From positions 39,320,308 through 39,384,307 of the forward strand of contig CM030714.1 in assembly GCA_017979445.1 (NCBI GenBank): 64,000 bases of DNA, given 5' to 3'. Below the pieces are notes generated by a model. That model ran no database searches and had not been told where the DNA came from. It saw only the letters and a program-made list of their open reading frames with translations. Shown here in pieces: positions 23,046 through 35,190 of the stretch. The translations under genes and the position numbers were made by a program. The stretch is from Akebia trifoliata. Lineage: Eukaryota > Streptophyta > Magnoliopsida > Ranunculales > Lardizabalaceae. The first letter of the stretch is position 1, and every line of letters starts with the position of its first letter.

Positions 23046-23802
23046 TTAATCTTCCAACCCTTTTTCGTTGACACTTTTAAGGAGGCGGAAGAAGAGTAAG
23101 TTTAGACATAAGTTCGAAAATCCCCATTATAAAAAAAAATAATACTTATTTATCAAACATTAAGGGTCTATTTGGATTGACTTCTCCAAATGCTTCTGGC
23201 TCTGGCAAAAAGATTCATTCCCTGGTTAAGCATTTCAAGTAATGTTTAGACGAAGCACTAACATAGGTACTTCTCACAAGTGTTGTTGTCGAGAGTCAAA
23301 AATATCATCAAAATAACGATTTTGAGACAAGTATACCCCTCAACATTTTTGGAAATTAGGCAATTGGCCCTATCTAATTCGTTCATTCTTATTTGTTTCT
23401 CATCTCTTGTCTTCTCCATTGTGTTTGAACTTTATGTCAATCTCAGGTGTTTTTGAGCCATAAAACTCCATTAATCTCAAGCATAATAAAATTGGAGGGC
23501 TCTTGCATGGTAAAATTATCTTTTTGGACTTGAGAAAGTCTGTAATGGAGATTCGATTTCCAACAGGGGAGATCAGGTGAGATTTTCCAAAAATACTGAT
23601 GTCATTCATTGAGAGCCTTTGTTTCCTTAAAGAGTTGTTTTTGCTGCGATTTTTACAACTGGGCCTCAAATTTCAAGATTTAGACCAAACGAGAAGGAAC
23701 ACGGATCATGATGGTTTCTTCTATTATTGCCCTAAACGAAAAAGGAAAAATAAAAGGGTCACTATAAAAACACCCCATGAATTAATAAGGGCAACCCATA
23801 CC

Positions 23803-25386
23803 TGTAGACACCCCATTTTTACACTCGCCTGATTAATCAACTCGTCAACCCGATCGCAACGGTTCCCAATGATGGATGTTTATTCCAATGCTTTATTTTG
23901 TTACCAGATATGTTTCAGAAATCCGGATGAGGTATCTCGAACTGACAAAACTTAGAAATCACGCTACGCTAGGAAAATACGACCCCACCACGCTACGCTA
24001 GGAAAATACGACCCTAGGAACATTGAAATCATCATCTTGTAGACCAAAAAGAAGCTTCACGATAAAAATCACTAAAAATGACCAAATTACCAAAATACCT
24101 TTAACATCAAAACAATCCTAGAGCCTACATTATGCTTAGAAAAACCCATTCAAACACATAAAACAACAAATCGAAACCAAATAAATCATTTCGCTAATTT
24201 TCATAGAATTTGACAAAATTAAGAAAATACCCCTCATAAAATTCACGACCATTTCACACAAAATTTTTTCATAAATGACAAAAACCAACATTCCCATTGA
24301 ATTCCTTATGAAAAACTGATTCCAAAACATCTTGGACCATTGAAAAATGACTTAAAACGTAAAAAATCCTCTCCGAGGGTAAAACGGTAATTTTACAACT
24401 TTAAAAATTAAAAATTTTGAAATTAATAAATAAATCATTAAATAACGTAAATTGAAACATTAAAGTCAATCAAGTAAGACTAAAGTCAAGATATTAAAAG
24501 CCAACCAAGAAAGACTAAAGTCAAAATATTAAAGTCAATCTCATAAGACTAAAGTCAAAACCCTAAATCAAAACCCTAATCTAAACTAATCAAGTCAATC
24601 TCATGAGACTAAAGTCAAAATCCTAATCTAAACTAATCAAGTCAATCTCATAAGACTAAAAGTCAAAATCCTAAATTAAAACCCTAAAGATTAAGTCCAT
24701 CTCATGAGACCAAAGTCTAAACCCTAATTGAAACCCTAAAAGAAACCCTAATCAAACCCTAATTCTCCTAAAAAACTTTATAAATAAAAGCCTCCACACC
24801 CTATTTTCGTATCAAAGAAAAAACCCTAGAAAAAATAGGTTAAGAAGCCTCCACAACCTCCCCAAAACCCTAATTTTGGAGCCCCAACTCCTTACCTAAC
24901 ACCCCTACTTCGATTTTAGCCTAAAAAACGTCGAGAAACCTTTCAAAAATACCCCAAAAATTCATAATAAATTCAAAGCATCCAGATCCAAGAAGGAGAT
25001 ACCTTGCCTCGGAGATCAGAAATCAGATCCGGAGACAGAACAAAGCAAGGAGTACGGTACAAGGAGCAGTTTCACCAGATCTGAGGGAATAGAACCTTTG
25101 CGTATCGAAGGTAACATTTTTCTATTTTTTTATCTAGGTTTTGGTCATTAGCAATGTAGTCTTACTTGGGATAAGTAGAGACCGGCATTGGCCGGGCAGG
25201 GTTGGTGCCTAACACCTTCCAACCCCGTAACATGATCCCCGGATTTAGATTTTCTGTAGTAGATTAGTTTTTTTTTATCCATTTTAGAGTCAGTTTGGTT
25301 CCTAGACCATAATAACTAGGTGGCGACTCCTAAATCTCAAGGGTCAAAAGCGGATCCGCGTACCCCACGGATCGAGGACGCTTTCA
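23803..25386 (+). repeat. 5' LTR of gypsy element E1
   Basis: Starts TGTAGACACC and ends GATCGAGGACGCTTTCA. It contains an array of AGTCAA words (24465-24720), CCCTAA words, a TATAAATA box (24779-24786) and an R/U5 zone. It has a 29-bp tandem duplication (cacgctacgctaggaaaata at about 23960 and 23989) that the 3' LTR lacks, so that change postdates insertion. Confidence 0.9.
24465..24786 (+). promoter_or_regulatory. Putative U3 promoter of E1: AGTCAA array, AAACCCTAA words and TATA box
   Basis: Nine AGTCAA words lie in about 200 bp, mostly inside phrases like aagactaaagtcaa; on the other strand each is TTGACT, the W-box core bound by WRKY factors. Several AAACCCTAA words (telobox-like) follow, then TATAAATA at 24779-24786. 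The arrangement recurs in all LTRs of this family in the window. The binding role is inferred from motif identity only. Confidence 0.45.
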
Positions 25387-25387
25387 G

Positions 25388-25406
25388 TGGCGACTCCACT
25401 GGGGAC
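25388..25406 (+). other. Primer-binding site of E1
   Basis: One base after the LTR, TGGCGACTCCACTGGGGA gives the TGG start expected for pairing with a tRNA 3' CCA end. I believe Ogre-type elements use a tRNA-Arg primer with this type of sequence, but I could not check the tRNA. Confidence 0.6.
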
Positions 25407-25629
25407 TATTGAGGATTAAACTTGAAAAACCCCAAGTATGGGAGCATTGCCAAGATGACCTAGTTTTTTTTATTATTCAGTTCGATTTATTTTATTTTAT
25501 TTTTTTGTTTATTTATTTTTGTGACTTGATTGTAGATGATTTTGGGTATTGCATTTTTTTCCAATTAAGGATCACTTTTTGATGACCCCTAAATAATGAA
25601 AGATTCAAATTGACATATGAAAATGATGG

Positions 25630-26195
25630 AATGATGAAGGTTGGGATAGTAATTTTAAAATGTTTTTATAAAATATTCTAGTGAGAATTAAATCTAGGAA
25701 CCTTTAATAAAACGTAGATCTCATCGAGTAGATTAATTTAGAATCTGATTTCACTCGATTTCGTTATCGTAAGCCTTAGATATCATCGATGCAACTTCAA
25801 TCTGTAAATCTGGAATTGTTGCTGAATGAAGGTTGGGACAGCAATGTTAAAACGTTTTTATAGAATATTCTAGTGAGAATTAAGTCTGGGAACCTTTAAT
25901 AAAACATAAATCTCATTGAGTAGATTAATTTAGAATCTGAGTTCACTCAATTTCGTTATCGGAAGCCTTAGATATCATCGATCCAAGTTCAATCTGTAAA
26001 TCTGGAATTGTTTCTGAATGAAGGTTGGGACAGCAATGTTAAAACGTTTTTACAGAATATTCTAGTGAGAACTAAGTCTAGACATCTATTAATAAAATGT
26101 AGATCTCTTCGAGTAGATTAATTTAGAACCTGAGTTCACTCGATTTCGTTATCGGAAGCCTTACATATCATCGATGCAAGTTCGGATTGTATTTT
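25630..26195 (+). repeat. Three tandem copies of a 192-bp unit in the E1 leader
   Basis: The marker word ggttggga recurs at 25639, 25831 and 26023, exactly 192 bp apart. Each unit contains gagtagattaatttagaa and a cactcgatttcgttatc-like phrase. Element E2 has four copies of the same unit (42750-43510). Confidence 0.9.
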
Positions 26196-26539
26196 CCTAA
26201 TCCGAATTTATCTAATGTTAGCACAATTAATGTTCCTAAGAGTGAGCTCATCTCAACCATTATCATTCTATCATCAATGTAACATCTATTGGAATCTCGA
26301 TTTATTTTGGATCACAAAAAAGTGATCATTGGTTGGACCTTAAAAATTATAAAAATTATGCCTATTGCAATGTTTGTTTGATTAATTATTATATGCCATG
26401 CTTATTAATTGATTTGCCATGATCTTGATAGATATTTTTTGATATGCATGCTTTGATCTTAATCTTGATGTGATGAATTATGTGGGTAATATTTATATGA
26501 TATTCATGTTGTGATGGTTTGATTAGGCCTATAGACCCA

Positions 26540-27320
26540 TTTATTTGAAAAGGCCCCGGGCACACCCCACCCTGCTTTGCACACACCACATGCACATTTA
26601 CTGTTTTACCCACTTACACGTCCTATATAGCCAACGTGGCACTAGTGCGTGGTCCGGTCTCTTCGGAGATGCGACGTCATTCATGAAAACCACAACTCCA
26701 GTCACGTACCTTAGGATATATCAAACTGGGGCATCAATACCGTCTGATCAGGTGATTCTGAGAGATATATTGATGCACCCAGGCTGGAGCGACCTAAGCC
26801 TTTGACCTATTGTAAGCCACACAATCACATGTCCCGATTGTCAACGTAGTACTAGTATGTGGTCGGTCCCCTCGTGGGATGCCAAACCATTTATGAAAGC
26901 TACAACTCTTGACTCGTACCCGTAGGTATAAAAAATAATCTAAGTATATCAATTGCACTTCTTGATCAAAATCGATGCCTAAACGAGATCTTGCCCCGCT
27001 GTACCCTACTGTACGAGGGGGATAGACTACATCTATTCTAGATGAGAGGTATTTAAGTGGGCCCTTGCTCAGCATTGTGCGCCACCTCTCAACTGGAGAT
27101 CAAACTGACTGTTTTTTGCTTCAGAGAAGTGAGTTGAGATTTTAGATTATCACCTATACAGTATATCAAACCAAGTCACCACGTATCGAGAGGTATATAG
27201 GTGTATTTGGGCAGGGGTGGCCAGATAAAATGCATTGCACGTAGTAAGCTTAGAGTCTAGAAACCTTCCCTGTAGGCCACGACTCGAACTTATCGTGGGT
27301 ATTCCCGGGTTGCTCCATTT
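26540..27320 (+). other. Remaining 5' leader of E1 with an ancient internal duplication
   Basis: Non-coding and GC-richer. Two diverged halves share motifs (aacgtggcactagtgcgtgg near 26632 and aacgtagtactagtatgtgg near 26844, each followed by a cattcatgaaa/catttatgaaa phrase and cacaactcc/tacaactct). This indicates an old tandem duplication of about 210 bp. The open frames here are incidental. Confidence 0.55.
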
Positions 27321-27885
27321 AATCTAACCAAAAGGTAAGTGGGCGGACCGATCCACACCATTCAAATTAAACCCGTAATATCGGTCCGACCCAACTGGTA
27401 AAATGTACCAATCAATTTGAACCAATTAAACCAGTTGGCCCAATTGACAAATGGATCTAACTGAACAACATCAAATCGGTTAGACCAATTGGTTTTTAGG
27501 TTCAAAGATTCAACTTAGCTCATACCAAAAGATGCAATCAGGAGGTCAAACTAATTAGTTTGACCCAAGGTTCAACCCCAACCAGGGGTAGACCCGTAAT
27601 TAACTTCTTTCACCCTTGTGGTCTTTATAGACTTATAATGCATTTGGACTTAATGTTTACAATCGGACTTGGGCTAATTTATGTCAAATTCATTTTTATC
27701 ATGTGGTTAAGAATCCAACCTTCCGAGTCAATAGTTGATCCTGATTTACTTCTAATTAGGTGATAATTGCTCCTAAGCGTTCTAAACCAACTGTGCCACT
27801 TTGGGTCCGTGAAAAAAGTCGTCTCACCAGAGTACATTTGTCAAGCCCAAGTAGTCAACACTCTCCACAAGAAGAAATAAGTACA

Positions 27886-29344
27886 ATGGATGAAGCAACA
27901 CTCCGTCAGATTTTGGACTCCTTTCAAGCACAGATTATTGCTTCTGTCCAGACACAAATTGAGGCCCTGAAGACTGAAAAGAAAAAAGATAAAGTTGTAG
28001 AACCTCAAGCCGTGTTTGACCTGGTTGAAGATTTTGAAGATGATCAAGTACCCTTTGACCTCGTATTAGCTCATCGAATAACTCAGGTAGAAGTCGCATT
28101 GAAGAATATCAAGGACCCTGACGACCTCGCCCTTGGATTAGGGGCAATGACATTATTTCCTACAGTCCGTCTGCTAGAAAAGTTCACAATGCCAGATATG
28201 AAAAAATTTGATGGGACTGGATGCCCTAGGACTGACTTGAAAATATATGTCGGCATCATGCAGTCTCAAGGTCTGAGTGAAGAACAGATGGCCCAACTTT
28301 TTCAGAGAACCCTTTCAGGTCCTGCCTTACGCTGGTTAATGTCACTAGACTCGTCTCGAGTAAGAACATGGCATGAATTGATGAAAGAGTTCATTGGTCG
28401 ATACTCCTTTAACACGAATATTGAACTCACAAGAAGAGATCTAGAAACAACTAAGCAGAAGCCCGGGGAAACCTTCACAGATTCATTGCTCGATGGAGAG
28501 CTAAAGCCGCTCAGTTATGGAACCGACCTCAAAAAAAGAACAAGTTAAGATCATCCTCAGGAATCTTACTCCCAATTATGCCAAGTACTTGATGCCTCAA
28601 TATTTGCCTACATTTCAATCTCTTCTTGAAGCCGGAAACCAAGGCGAAGATGCCTACTCTTTGGGATTTTTTGGTAACTCGTCTAAGTCAAAACCCAAAC
28701 ACTTCAAACCCAGTACAAATTCCTTGCAAGTGGCCTACACCTCTTTTGCTCTAGCTCCTCAAGCCACTCAATCCTCACAAGCCAAGCCTAGGAGACAATT
28801 CTCCAATCTCGGGATGTCTGTTAGTGTTTCCTATCAAAAATTAATGAAAAGGGGACTGTTGACATCGTTACAGCCCAAGCCATTGCCTAATCTTCTTCCT
28901 CCAAACTTGGATAATGGGCAATTCTGTGAATTCCATCAGATGCCCGGCCATCTTCTTGATAGGTGCATTACCCTCCGCCATGTTATCGAAGACCTTATCG
29001 AACAAGGAAAAGTTACCATACCCGCTCCTATCGCGCCTAATGTCAAGACTAATCCTCTGCCTACCTTTCAAAATCAACCCCCTCCAACCCTGAACCTAAT
29101 ATCCATATCCGAACCCGAATCAGTTGATCCGATTTCCTTTATCCGTTTGATTGGTCTTGATAGTGCATCCTTATCATGCCAGAATGGGTCCATCTGCTTT
29201 GAGGCAGTGACAGAATTGAAAAGCAAAGAGAGTATTGAAGGAATGGGTTATCCAACATCAAACAAGCTTAAATCAAAACATGAAGGTATGGCAAAAACGG
29301 ACGAGCCTGAATCATCCCTTGCGAAGATATCCAAAGTGGCATAG
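27886..29344 (+). pseudogene. gag of Ogre/Tat-like gypsy element E1, one frameshift
   Basis: The frame opens with MDEATLRQILDSFQAQI (27886), a predicted coiled coil. The retrotransposon gag domain follows (MPDMKKFDGTGCPRTDLKIY, GPALRWLMSL, WHELMKEFIGRYSFN). At about 28481 the family motif FIARWRAKAAQLWNRP continues only in another frame, so one base has been lost. The second part runs to 29344 and holds the zinc-knuckle-like CEFHQMPGHLLDRCITLRHV followed by IEDLIEQGKV. Gag packages the element's RNA into particles in the cytoplasm. In-frame coding extends upstream to 27760 without an ATG, so the start is uncertain. Protease should follow but is not recognisable. Confidence 0.8.
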
Positions 29345-30700
29345 ACTCCAGCGTTGTGCCTTTCCATTCAAAGTCATATCCCTTTTTGAGTTTTTGCTTA
29401 AGTGTCAGTCGCGTCAGTCTTTAAATTCAATTGGTCAGTTCTATCGTGTTAGGATTTATTATTTTTAACCTTTTGTCAAGTTTGCCAGTCCATGTCTTTT
29501 TATTCCAATAAAGTAAAGAAGCTTTTGATTATCATGCGTGCAATAATAATGTGAACATAAAATCTAACACGAGGAATGACTCAGAGCTCACTAATCGAAC
29601 TTGATAAATATTGGAATAGGAGAGTACACTCAAAAAGTGCAAACTAGTACTACATTATCCTCAGAAGAACATGAGAAAATGATGAACTCATTTGAGAAAT
29701 TCAGCACTGTGCTCACATGGTCTCATGAGGATATGTTGAATATGAACACCATTTTATCTTTCACCAGAAGGATTGCACCAAATGGATCAGAACTTATTGT
29801 CAAGAGTGAACTTCAAAGACAAAAATCATCAAGAATGATGTAATTGAAACCGTCGACAAAGATGACAAGATTTGCAAGAAGGGATCCCTTGTAAAGGATA
29901 AAGGATTTTCTCAGAGTTCTAGAAGAAGTGAACAGTCAAATGCGGAAAACTTAATCATATTCAATTTTACAAAAGAAGATTGAAAGCGTTCATTCTCAAA
30001 AGAAAGATCTTACTCGACAAAGCAATCAAGATACCAAGTTCTTAGAATCTTGACCAGATCAAGTAACTTTCACTAAAGGAGGCCTTCTTTGGCCAAACTA
30101 TTCTCTTATCTTGCCAAGAAAGAAAATGACCCTCTTTCGCCCCTTGCAGCCTCTAAAAAAATTCAATAGTCTTTCTCTTTCTAAACCATACCAACTAACC
30201 TTGGGAGGGAAATCTTGTATGAATTACGTTTTGACCTGATCCCAAAAAGAAAAAAAAGTGATTTGGGGTACGTAGGCAACCTGAAAAATTACTTCAGGCC
30301 AGTTCACAACAAAAAATAAAATACACATTCTCTTAAGGAAAGTGTCATCGAAAGGGAAAATCCCCTATTGAAATGTGCAAAAGAAAATAATACCAAACAA
30401 GGGGCATTAGAAGAAGAGAATCAAAAGAGTTGAAGGAAAAGAAAAGAAATCCAAACTAGGGGCATTGAAAAAAAAAAGGAAGAATAAAAAAAAAATGATG
30501 ACAAAAAAATACCTAACTAGGGGCATTAGAAAGAAAGAGACTCAAGAGAGTTGTCTAAAAAGGAGAATGTCATACTAGGGGCATTTTGGGAAGTTGAGCC
30601 TTATACCTTTTCTTTCTAAATCATGTCCTAAGCCCACCAACTAAGTCCTCCTGAATGATAATTGATTTGGTTAAGGTCCAGAGAATCAAAGGTTGTCAAG
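29345..30700 (+). other. Decayed pol remnants of E1
   Basis: A frame at 29601-29843 contains EEHEKMMNSFEKFSTVLTWS and HEDMLNM, resembling the segment just before reverse transcriptase in Tat/Ogre polyproteins. Around 30060-30110 a phrase resembling the end of the pol gene appears (aaaggaggccttctttggcc), like that after integrase in element E2. The 3-4 kb of RT, RNase H and integrase that should lie between are deleted. Confidence 0.5.
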
Positions 30701-30725
30701 TTGAGTATCCAAGATCATCAAAAAG

Positions 30726-30950
30726 ATAGAAGCCCGCTAAGTCGAAAACCTGCAAGGGCGACTTAGGCAAAAGTTAGGGCATAACAAAAAAAAAGCAAGC
30801 CTGCTAGGTTGAAAATCTGAAAAGACGACCTAGGCAAAAATCAAGGCATCTTCAGAAAAGGAAAAATAAAGCCCGCTAGATTGAAAACCTGAAGAGGCGA
30901 TCTAGGCAAAAATTAGGGCATCATCAAATGGAAGGAAAGATCCCACCGAG
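30726..30950 (+). repeat. Three tandem copies of a ~70-bp repeat, E1 3' region
   Basis: Units start agcccgctaa/agcctgctag/agcccgctag at 30731, 30798 and 30870 and contain gaaaacctg and gcgac(c/t)taggcaaaa phrases. Each unit pairs a ctaagt/ctaggt/ctagat word with a matching cttag/cctag/tctag word and could fold into a small hairpin. The same family is present in E2 at about 47220-47425. Confidence 0.75.
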
Positions 30951-31569
30951 AAAGAAAATTCAGAAGAAAAACTTACATAGAAGCGGGAGAATGTAGAAAA
31001 TCGTTCAAGTCAGAACATTCATTTTTCAGTGAAGAGCTCACATTTGACAATGACAATGTTGGAGTTGAAGAAACTCAGAGGCCTTTCTTTTGAACACTGC
31101 AAGATCTTTAGTAGTGTCTGCTAATGGAAAATATAGAATCATTGACCACTTTAAAAAGGAAGATCTTATATTTCGATATTTATCAAAGTCCACCTCAAGC
31201 ATTTTTCAAAAAGAAACTCGAAAGAGAATGATCAATTCCTTATTGCACATATGGTAATCTTAAGAGTCTTGAACATTTAAAGGAATGTCGGTCTTTCCGT
31301 CTGTTAGAGTCCGTAGCTTTTTATCCACTCTCCAAGTGCAATCTATTCTATCAATTTCATAGGCAAGTTTCAGATATAAGCCAACCTTGAAACTAAGGGC
31401 ATTTTTTAGGATAATTATGATTCCGAAGTTTTCATTCTTGATCCAATGATTAAAAAGAGAAATCTTATTCAAAAGTTTAAAAGTCCGACGAAGCCCAATC
31501 ATAATCCAGATGCATGATAAGCCAATAAAGGCCAATCTCTCAATCGTTGAGCTCGATAATACTGAATTT

Positions 31570-32420
31570 TTAATTGATCCAAGCCTGAGAAGCGTGGCTC
31601 CATTGAGTTCGAGTCCGAGAAACGAGACTCCAGCTCCTTTGAATCGTAAAATGAGTTAACAGGATTGTTTAAGTTCCTGCGAACCCAAGCCCGAGAAACG
31701 TGGCTCCAGCAAATTTGAGTCCGAGAAACGAGACTCTAACATTTTTTGAATCATAAAATGAATTAACAGGATTGTTTAAGTTCCTGCGAACCCAAGCCCG
31801 AGAAGCGTGGCTCCAGCAAGTTTGAGTTCGAGAAACGAGACTCCAACCTTTTTTGAATCCTAAAATGAATTAACAGGATTGTTTAAGTTCCTACAAACCT
31901 TAGCCCGAGAAACGTGGCTCCAGCAAGTTCGAGTCCGATAAGCGAGATTCCAACTGTGACAGGATTGTTTAAGTTCCTATAAACCTTAGCCAGAGTCCGA
32001 GAAACGAGACTCCAGCTTTGTTTGAATCATATAATGAATTAACAGGATTTTTTAAAGTTCCTAAAAACCAATATTTTTGAATCATAGAATGAATTGACAG
32101 GATTGTTTAAGTTCCTGTAAACCTTAATTCGAGTCCGAGAAACGAGACTCCAACTTTAAGAGGATTGTTTAAGTTCCTGTAAACCTTAGCTAAAGTCCGA
32201 GAAACGAGACTCCAGCTCTGAATTAACGGGATTGTTTAAGTTCCTGCAAACCTCAGTTCAAGTCCGTGAAACGAGACTCCAACCATTTGAAACAGGATCT
32301 TTTAAGTTCCTACAAACCTCAACCGAGAAACGTGGCTCCAATAAGCTTGAATCCGATGAGCGAAACTCAAATTTTTTTTCGAACTCTGAAAAAATTTCGA
32401 TAGGATTTAATGAAGTTCCT
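31570..32420 (+). repeat. Irregular tandem array, E1 3' region (units about 107 down to 55 bp)
   Basis: The marker ggattgtttaagttcct recurs at 31662, 31769, 31876, 31962, 32045, 32100, 32162, 32229 and 32295. Spacings shrink from 107 bp to 55-86 bp. Units combine gagaaacgtggctccagcaa and gagtccgagaaacgagactcc-type words. The short open frames on both strands here come from the repeats. Confidence 0.85.
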
Positions 32421-32850
32421 AGATCTCCTGATTCTGATAATGTTATGATTTTAATTATCTCGTTGTTAAGACTTACCATAGTTTAATATCGTATGATTGA
32501 TTTCATTACATATATACATTCCAGTTTGAATCATCATTATCGGCGAGAGAAGATCTCCAGGACCTGACATTTGTTGTTATCAAGGAGGGATTAATCTCAA
32601 TGATCCAATAGATTATTTCGTGAGCATCACACCATTGCACACACGTGCATGTTAACATAAGTCAAGAAGAATTTTTCAAAATTTGAGGATTTGACATTTT
32701 TAGTCCAGGGAGAACTTACCTTCAAGGATCTGGATGCCCTGACGAACCACCAAATCAGGCTGTAAAAATGAACTGTCACTAGCTTTAGCATTCAGATATC
32801 GCACTATCTACCGAAATAGATTTGCTATCTAGTTTGCTTCAACCCTCTGC

Positions 32851-32864
32851 CAAAGAGGGGCATC
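32851..32864 (+). other. Polypurine tract of E1
   Basis: The purine run caaagaggggcat directly precedes the TG of the 3' LTR, the position of the plus-strand primer. An identical tract precedes the 3' LTR of E2 (49776-49790). Confidence 0.7.
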
Positions 32865-34418
32865 TGTAGACACCCCATTTTTACACTCGCCTGATTAATC
32901 AACTCATCAACCCGATCGCAATGGTTCCCAATGATGGATGTTTATTCCAATGATTTATTTTGTTACCAGATATATTTCAGAAATCCGGATGAGGTATCTC
33001 GAACTGACAAAACTTAGAAACCACGCTACGCTAGGAAAATACGACCCGAGGAACATAGAAATCATCATCTTGTAGACCAAAAAGAAGCTTCACGATAAAA
33101 ATCACTAAAAATGACCAAATTACCAAAATACCTCTAACATCAAAACAACCCTAGAGCCTACATTATGCTTAGAAAAACCCATTCAAACACATAAAACAAC
33201 AAATCGAAACCAAATAAATCATTTCGCTAATTTTCATAGAATTTGATAAAATTACGAAAATACCCCTCATAAAATTCACGATCATTCCACACAAAAAAAT
33301 TTCATAAATGATAAAAACCAACATTCCCATTGAATTTCTTATGAAAAACTGATTCCAAAACATCCTGGACCATTGAAAAACGACTTAAAACGTAAAAAAT
33401 CCTCTCCGAGGGCAAAACGGTAATTTTACAATTTTAATAATTAAAAATTTTGAAATTAATAAAGAAATCATTAAATAACGTAAATTGAAACATTAAAGTC
33501 AATCAAGTAAGACTAAAGTCAAGATATTAAAAGCCAACCAAGAAAGACTAAAGTCAAAATATTAAAGTCAATCTCATAAGACTAAAGTCAAAACCCTAAA
33601 TCAAAACCCTAATCTAAACTAATCAAGTCAATCTCATGAGACTAAAGTCAAAACCCTAATCTAAACTAATCAAGTCAATCTCATAAGACTAAAAGTCAAA
33701 ACCCTAAATTAAAACCCTAAAGATTAAGTCCATCTCATGAGACCAAAGTCTAAACCCTAATTGAAACCCTAAAGAAATCCTAATCAAACCCTAATTCTCC
33801 TAAAAAACTTTATAAATAGAAGCCTCCACACCCTATTTTCGTATCAAAGAAAAAATCCTAGAAAAAGTAGGTGAAGAAGCCTCCACAACCTCCCCAAAAC
33901 CCTAATTTTAGAGCCCCAACTCCTTACCTAACACCCCTACTTCGATTTTAGCCTAAAAAACACCTAGAAACCTTTCAAAAACACCCCAAAAATCTATAAT
34001 AAATTCAAAGCATCCAGATCCAAGAAGGAGATACCTTCCATCGGAGATCAGAAATCAGATCAAGAGACAGAACAAAGCAAGGAGTACGGTACAAGGAGCA
34101 GTTTCACCAGATCTGAGGGAATAGAACCTTTGCGTATCGAAGGTAACATTTTTCTATTTTTTTATCTAGGTTTTGGTCATTAGCAATGTAGTCTTACTTG
34201 GGATAAGTAGAGACCGGCATTGGCCGGACGGGGTTGGTGCCTAACACCTTCCAACCCCGTAACATGATCCCCGGATTTAGATTTTCTGTAGTAGATTAGT
34301 TTTTTTTTATCCATTTTAGAGTCAGTTTGGTTCCTAAACCATAATAACTAGGTGGCGACTCCCAAACCTCAAGGGTCAAAAGCGAATCTGCGTACCCCGC
34401 GGATCGAGGGCGCTTTCA
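32865..34418 (+). repeat. 3' LTR of gypsy element E1
   Basis: Matches the 5' LTR closely along its whole length, starting TGTAGACACC and ending GAGGGCGCTTTCA. It lacks the 29-bp duplication of the 5' copy and differs by scattered single bases. This suggests insertion long enough ago for a few percent divergence (not computed). Confidence 0.9.
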
Positions 34419-35156
34419 ATACCATAGCCTAAATGGTTTGTATTATATGTGTTAAAAGTTTTGAAATGAGCTAATTTTTGGTGAGTGTGATCTCTATTAT
34501 GAGGAGATCATCCTCATCAAAAATCAGCCCATTTTGAAAGTTCTAATCCCATCAAAACTGATTTATAGAAAATGGACGATTTATGATTCTTGAACTTGCT
34601 TTGATGGGGTTAGAAGTTTTGGAAGGGGCTGATTTTTTGTGAGGATGATCTCCTCATCAAAGGGATCATCTTCACAAAATATCGGCTCATTTAGAAACTT
34701 TTAACTCATATAAGACAAAACAATTTGGTTATGGTGTGGGTAGCCCTTATTAATTTGTGTGGTGCTTTTATAATTATCCAAAATAAAATAAAATTTAAGA
34801 AGCATCCCCATTAGTATAAAGTGCTTTGATCTATGTTTTTTTTTTTTTTGTTTAAAACTCAATGGAACAATCCAGGCTTAAGTTTGTGTTAATGGGTTAT
34901 GATCGGTTCCTATACTAATTTGCATTTTGAGTTGGAAAGAGATCACCACCTTGATGCATTTCGAAGCATCCCTTTTAGTAGAAATTTCTTTGATAGAACA
35001 ATCAAGGTTTGGGGTGTATTTGCATTAATGGATTCTCATTTGATTCCCATACTAAGGTGCATACTCAAATTTTTAGGGGTAAAGGGGGAGAGGGAGTGTT
35101 GTTGCATTACTTCATATCAATTATAGATATGAAATTATATATTCTAAAATGATATC

Positions 35157-35190
35157 TATATATATATATATATGTATGTATGTATGTATT
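35157..35190. repeat. Microsatellite (TA)n(GTAT)n
   Basis: A run of about nine TA units followed by about four GTAT units. Confidence 0.9.

Larger units (their letters stand above)
23803..34418 (+). mobile_element. Ogre/Tat-like Ty3-gypsy element, gag-only, 10.6 kb (element E1)
   Basis: Bounded by two LTRs of 1.58 and 1.55 kb that begin TGTAGACACC and end GCTTTCA, with a perfect 5-bp duplication ATACC (23798-23802 and 34419-34423). Order: 5' LTR, primer-binding site, long leader with tandem repeats, gag (27886-29344), a pre-RT remnant (about 29600-29840), repeat-rich 3' region, purine tract, 3' LTR. Reverse transcriptase, RNase H and integrase are missing, so any movement needed another element's enzymes. 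The long LTR, long leader, gag motif and repeat-rich 3' region match the Tat/Ogre lineage. Confidence 0.85.
23756..34779. mobile_element. Foldback Mutator-like MITE (about 403 bp) split by the gypsy insertion
   Basis: The left outer end is GGGTCACTATAAAAACACC (23756). The right outer end, reverse-complemented, is GGATAATTATAAAAGCACC (34779 inward). Both sides carry the 9-bp duplication AAAATAAAA (23747-23755 and 34780-34788), the size used by Mutator-like elements. The two arms are inverted copies over most of their length (about 34424-34552 against 34590-34740), so the whole unit can fold into one long hairpin. The gypsy element entered the left arm at the word ATACC. Confidence 0.7.

Noticed and set aside
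23164..23802. Small open frames on both strands left of the gypsy element
   Set aside because: They lie in non-autonomous transposon sequence, overlap each other and have no domain.
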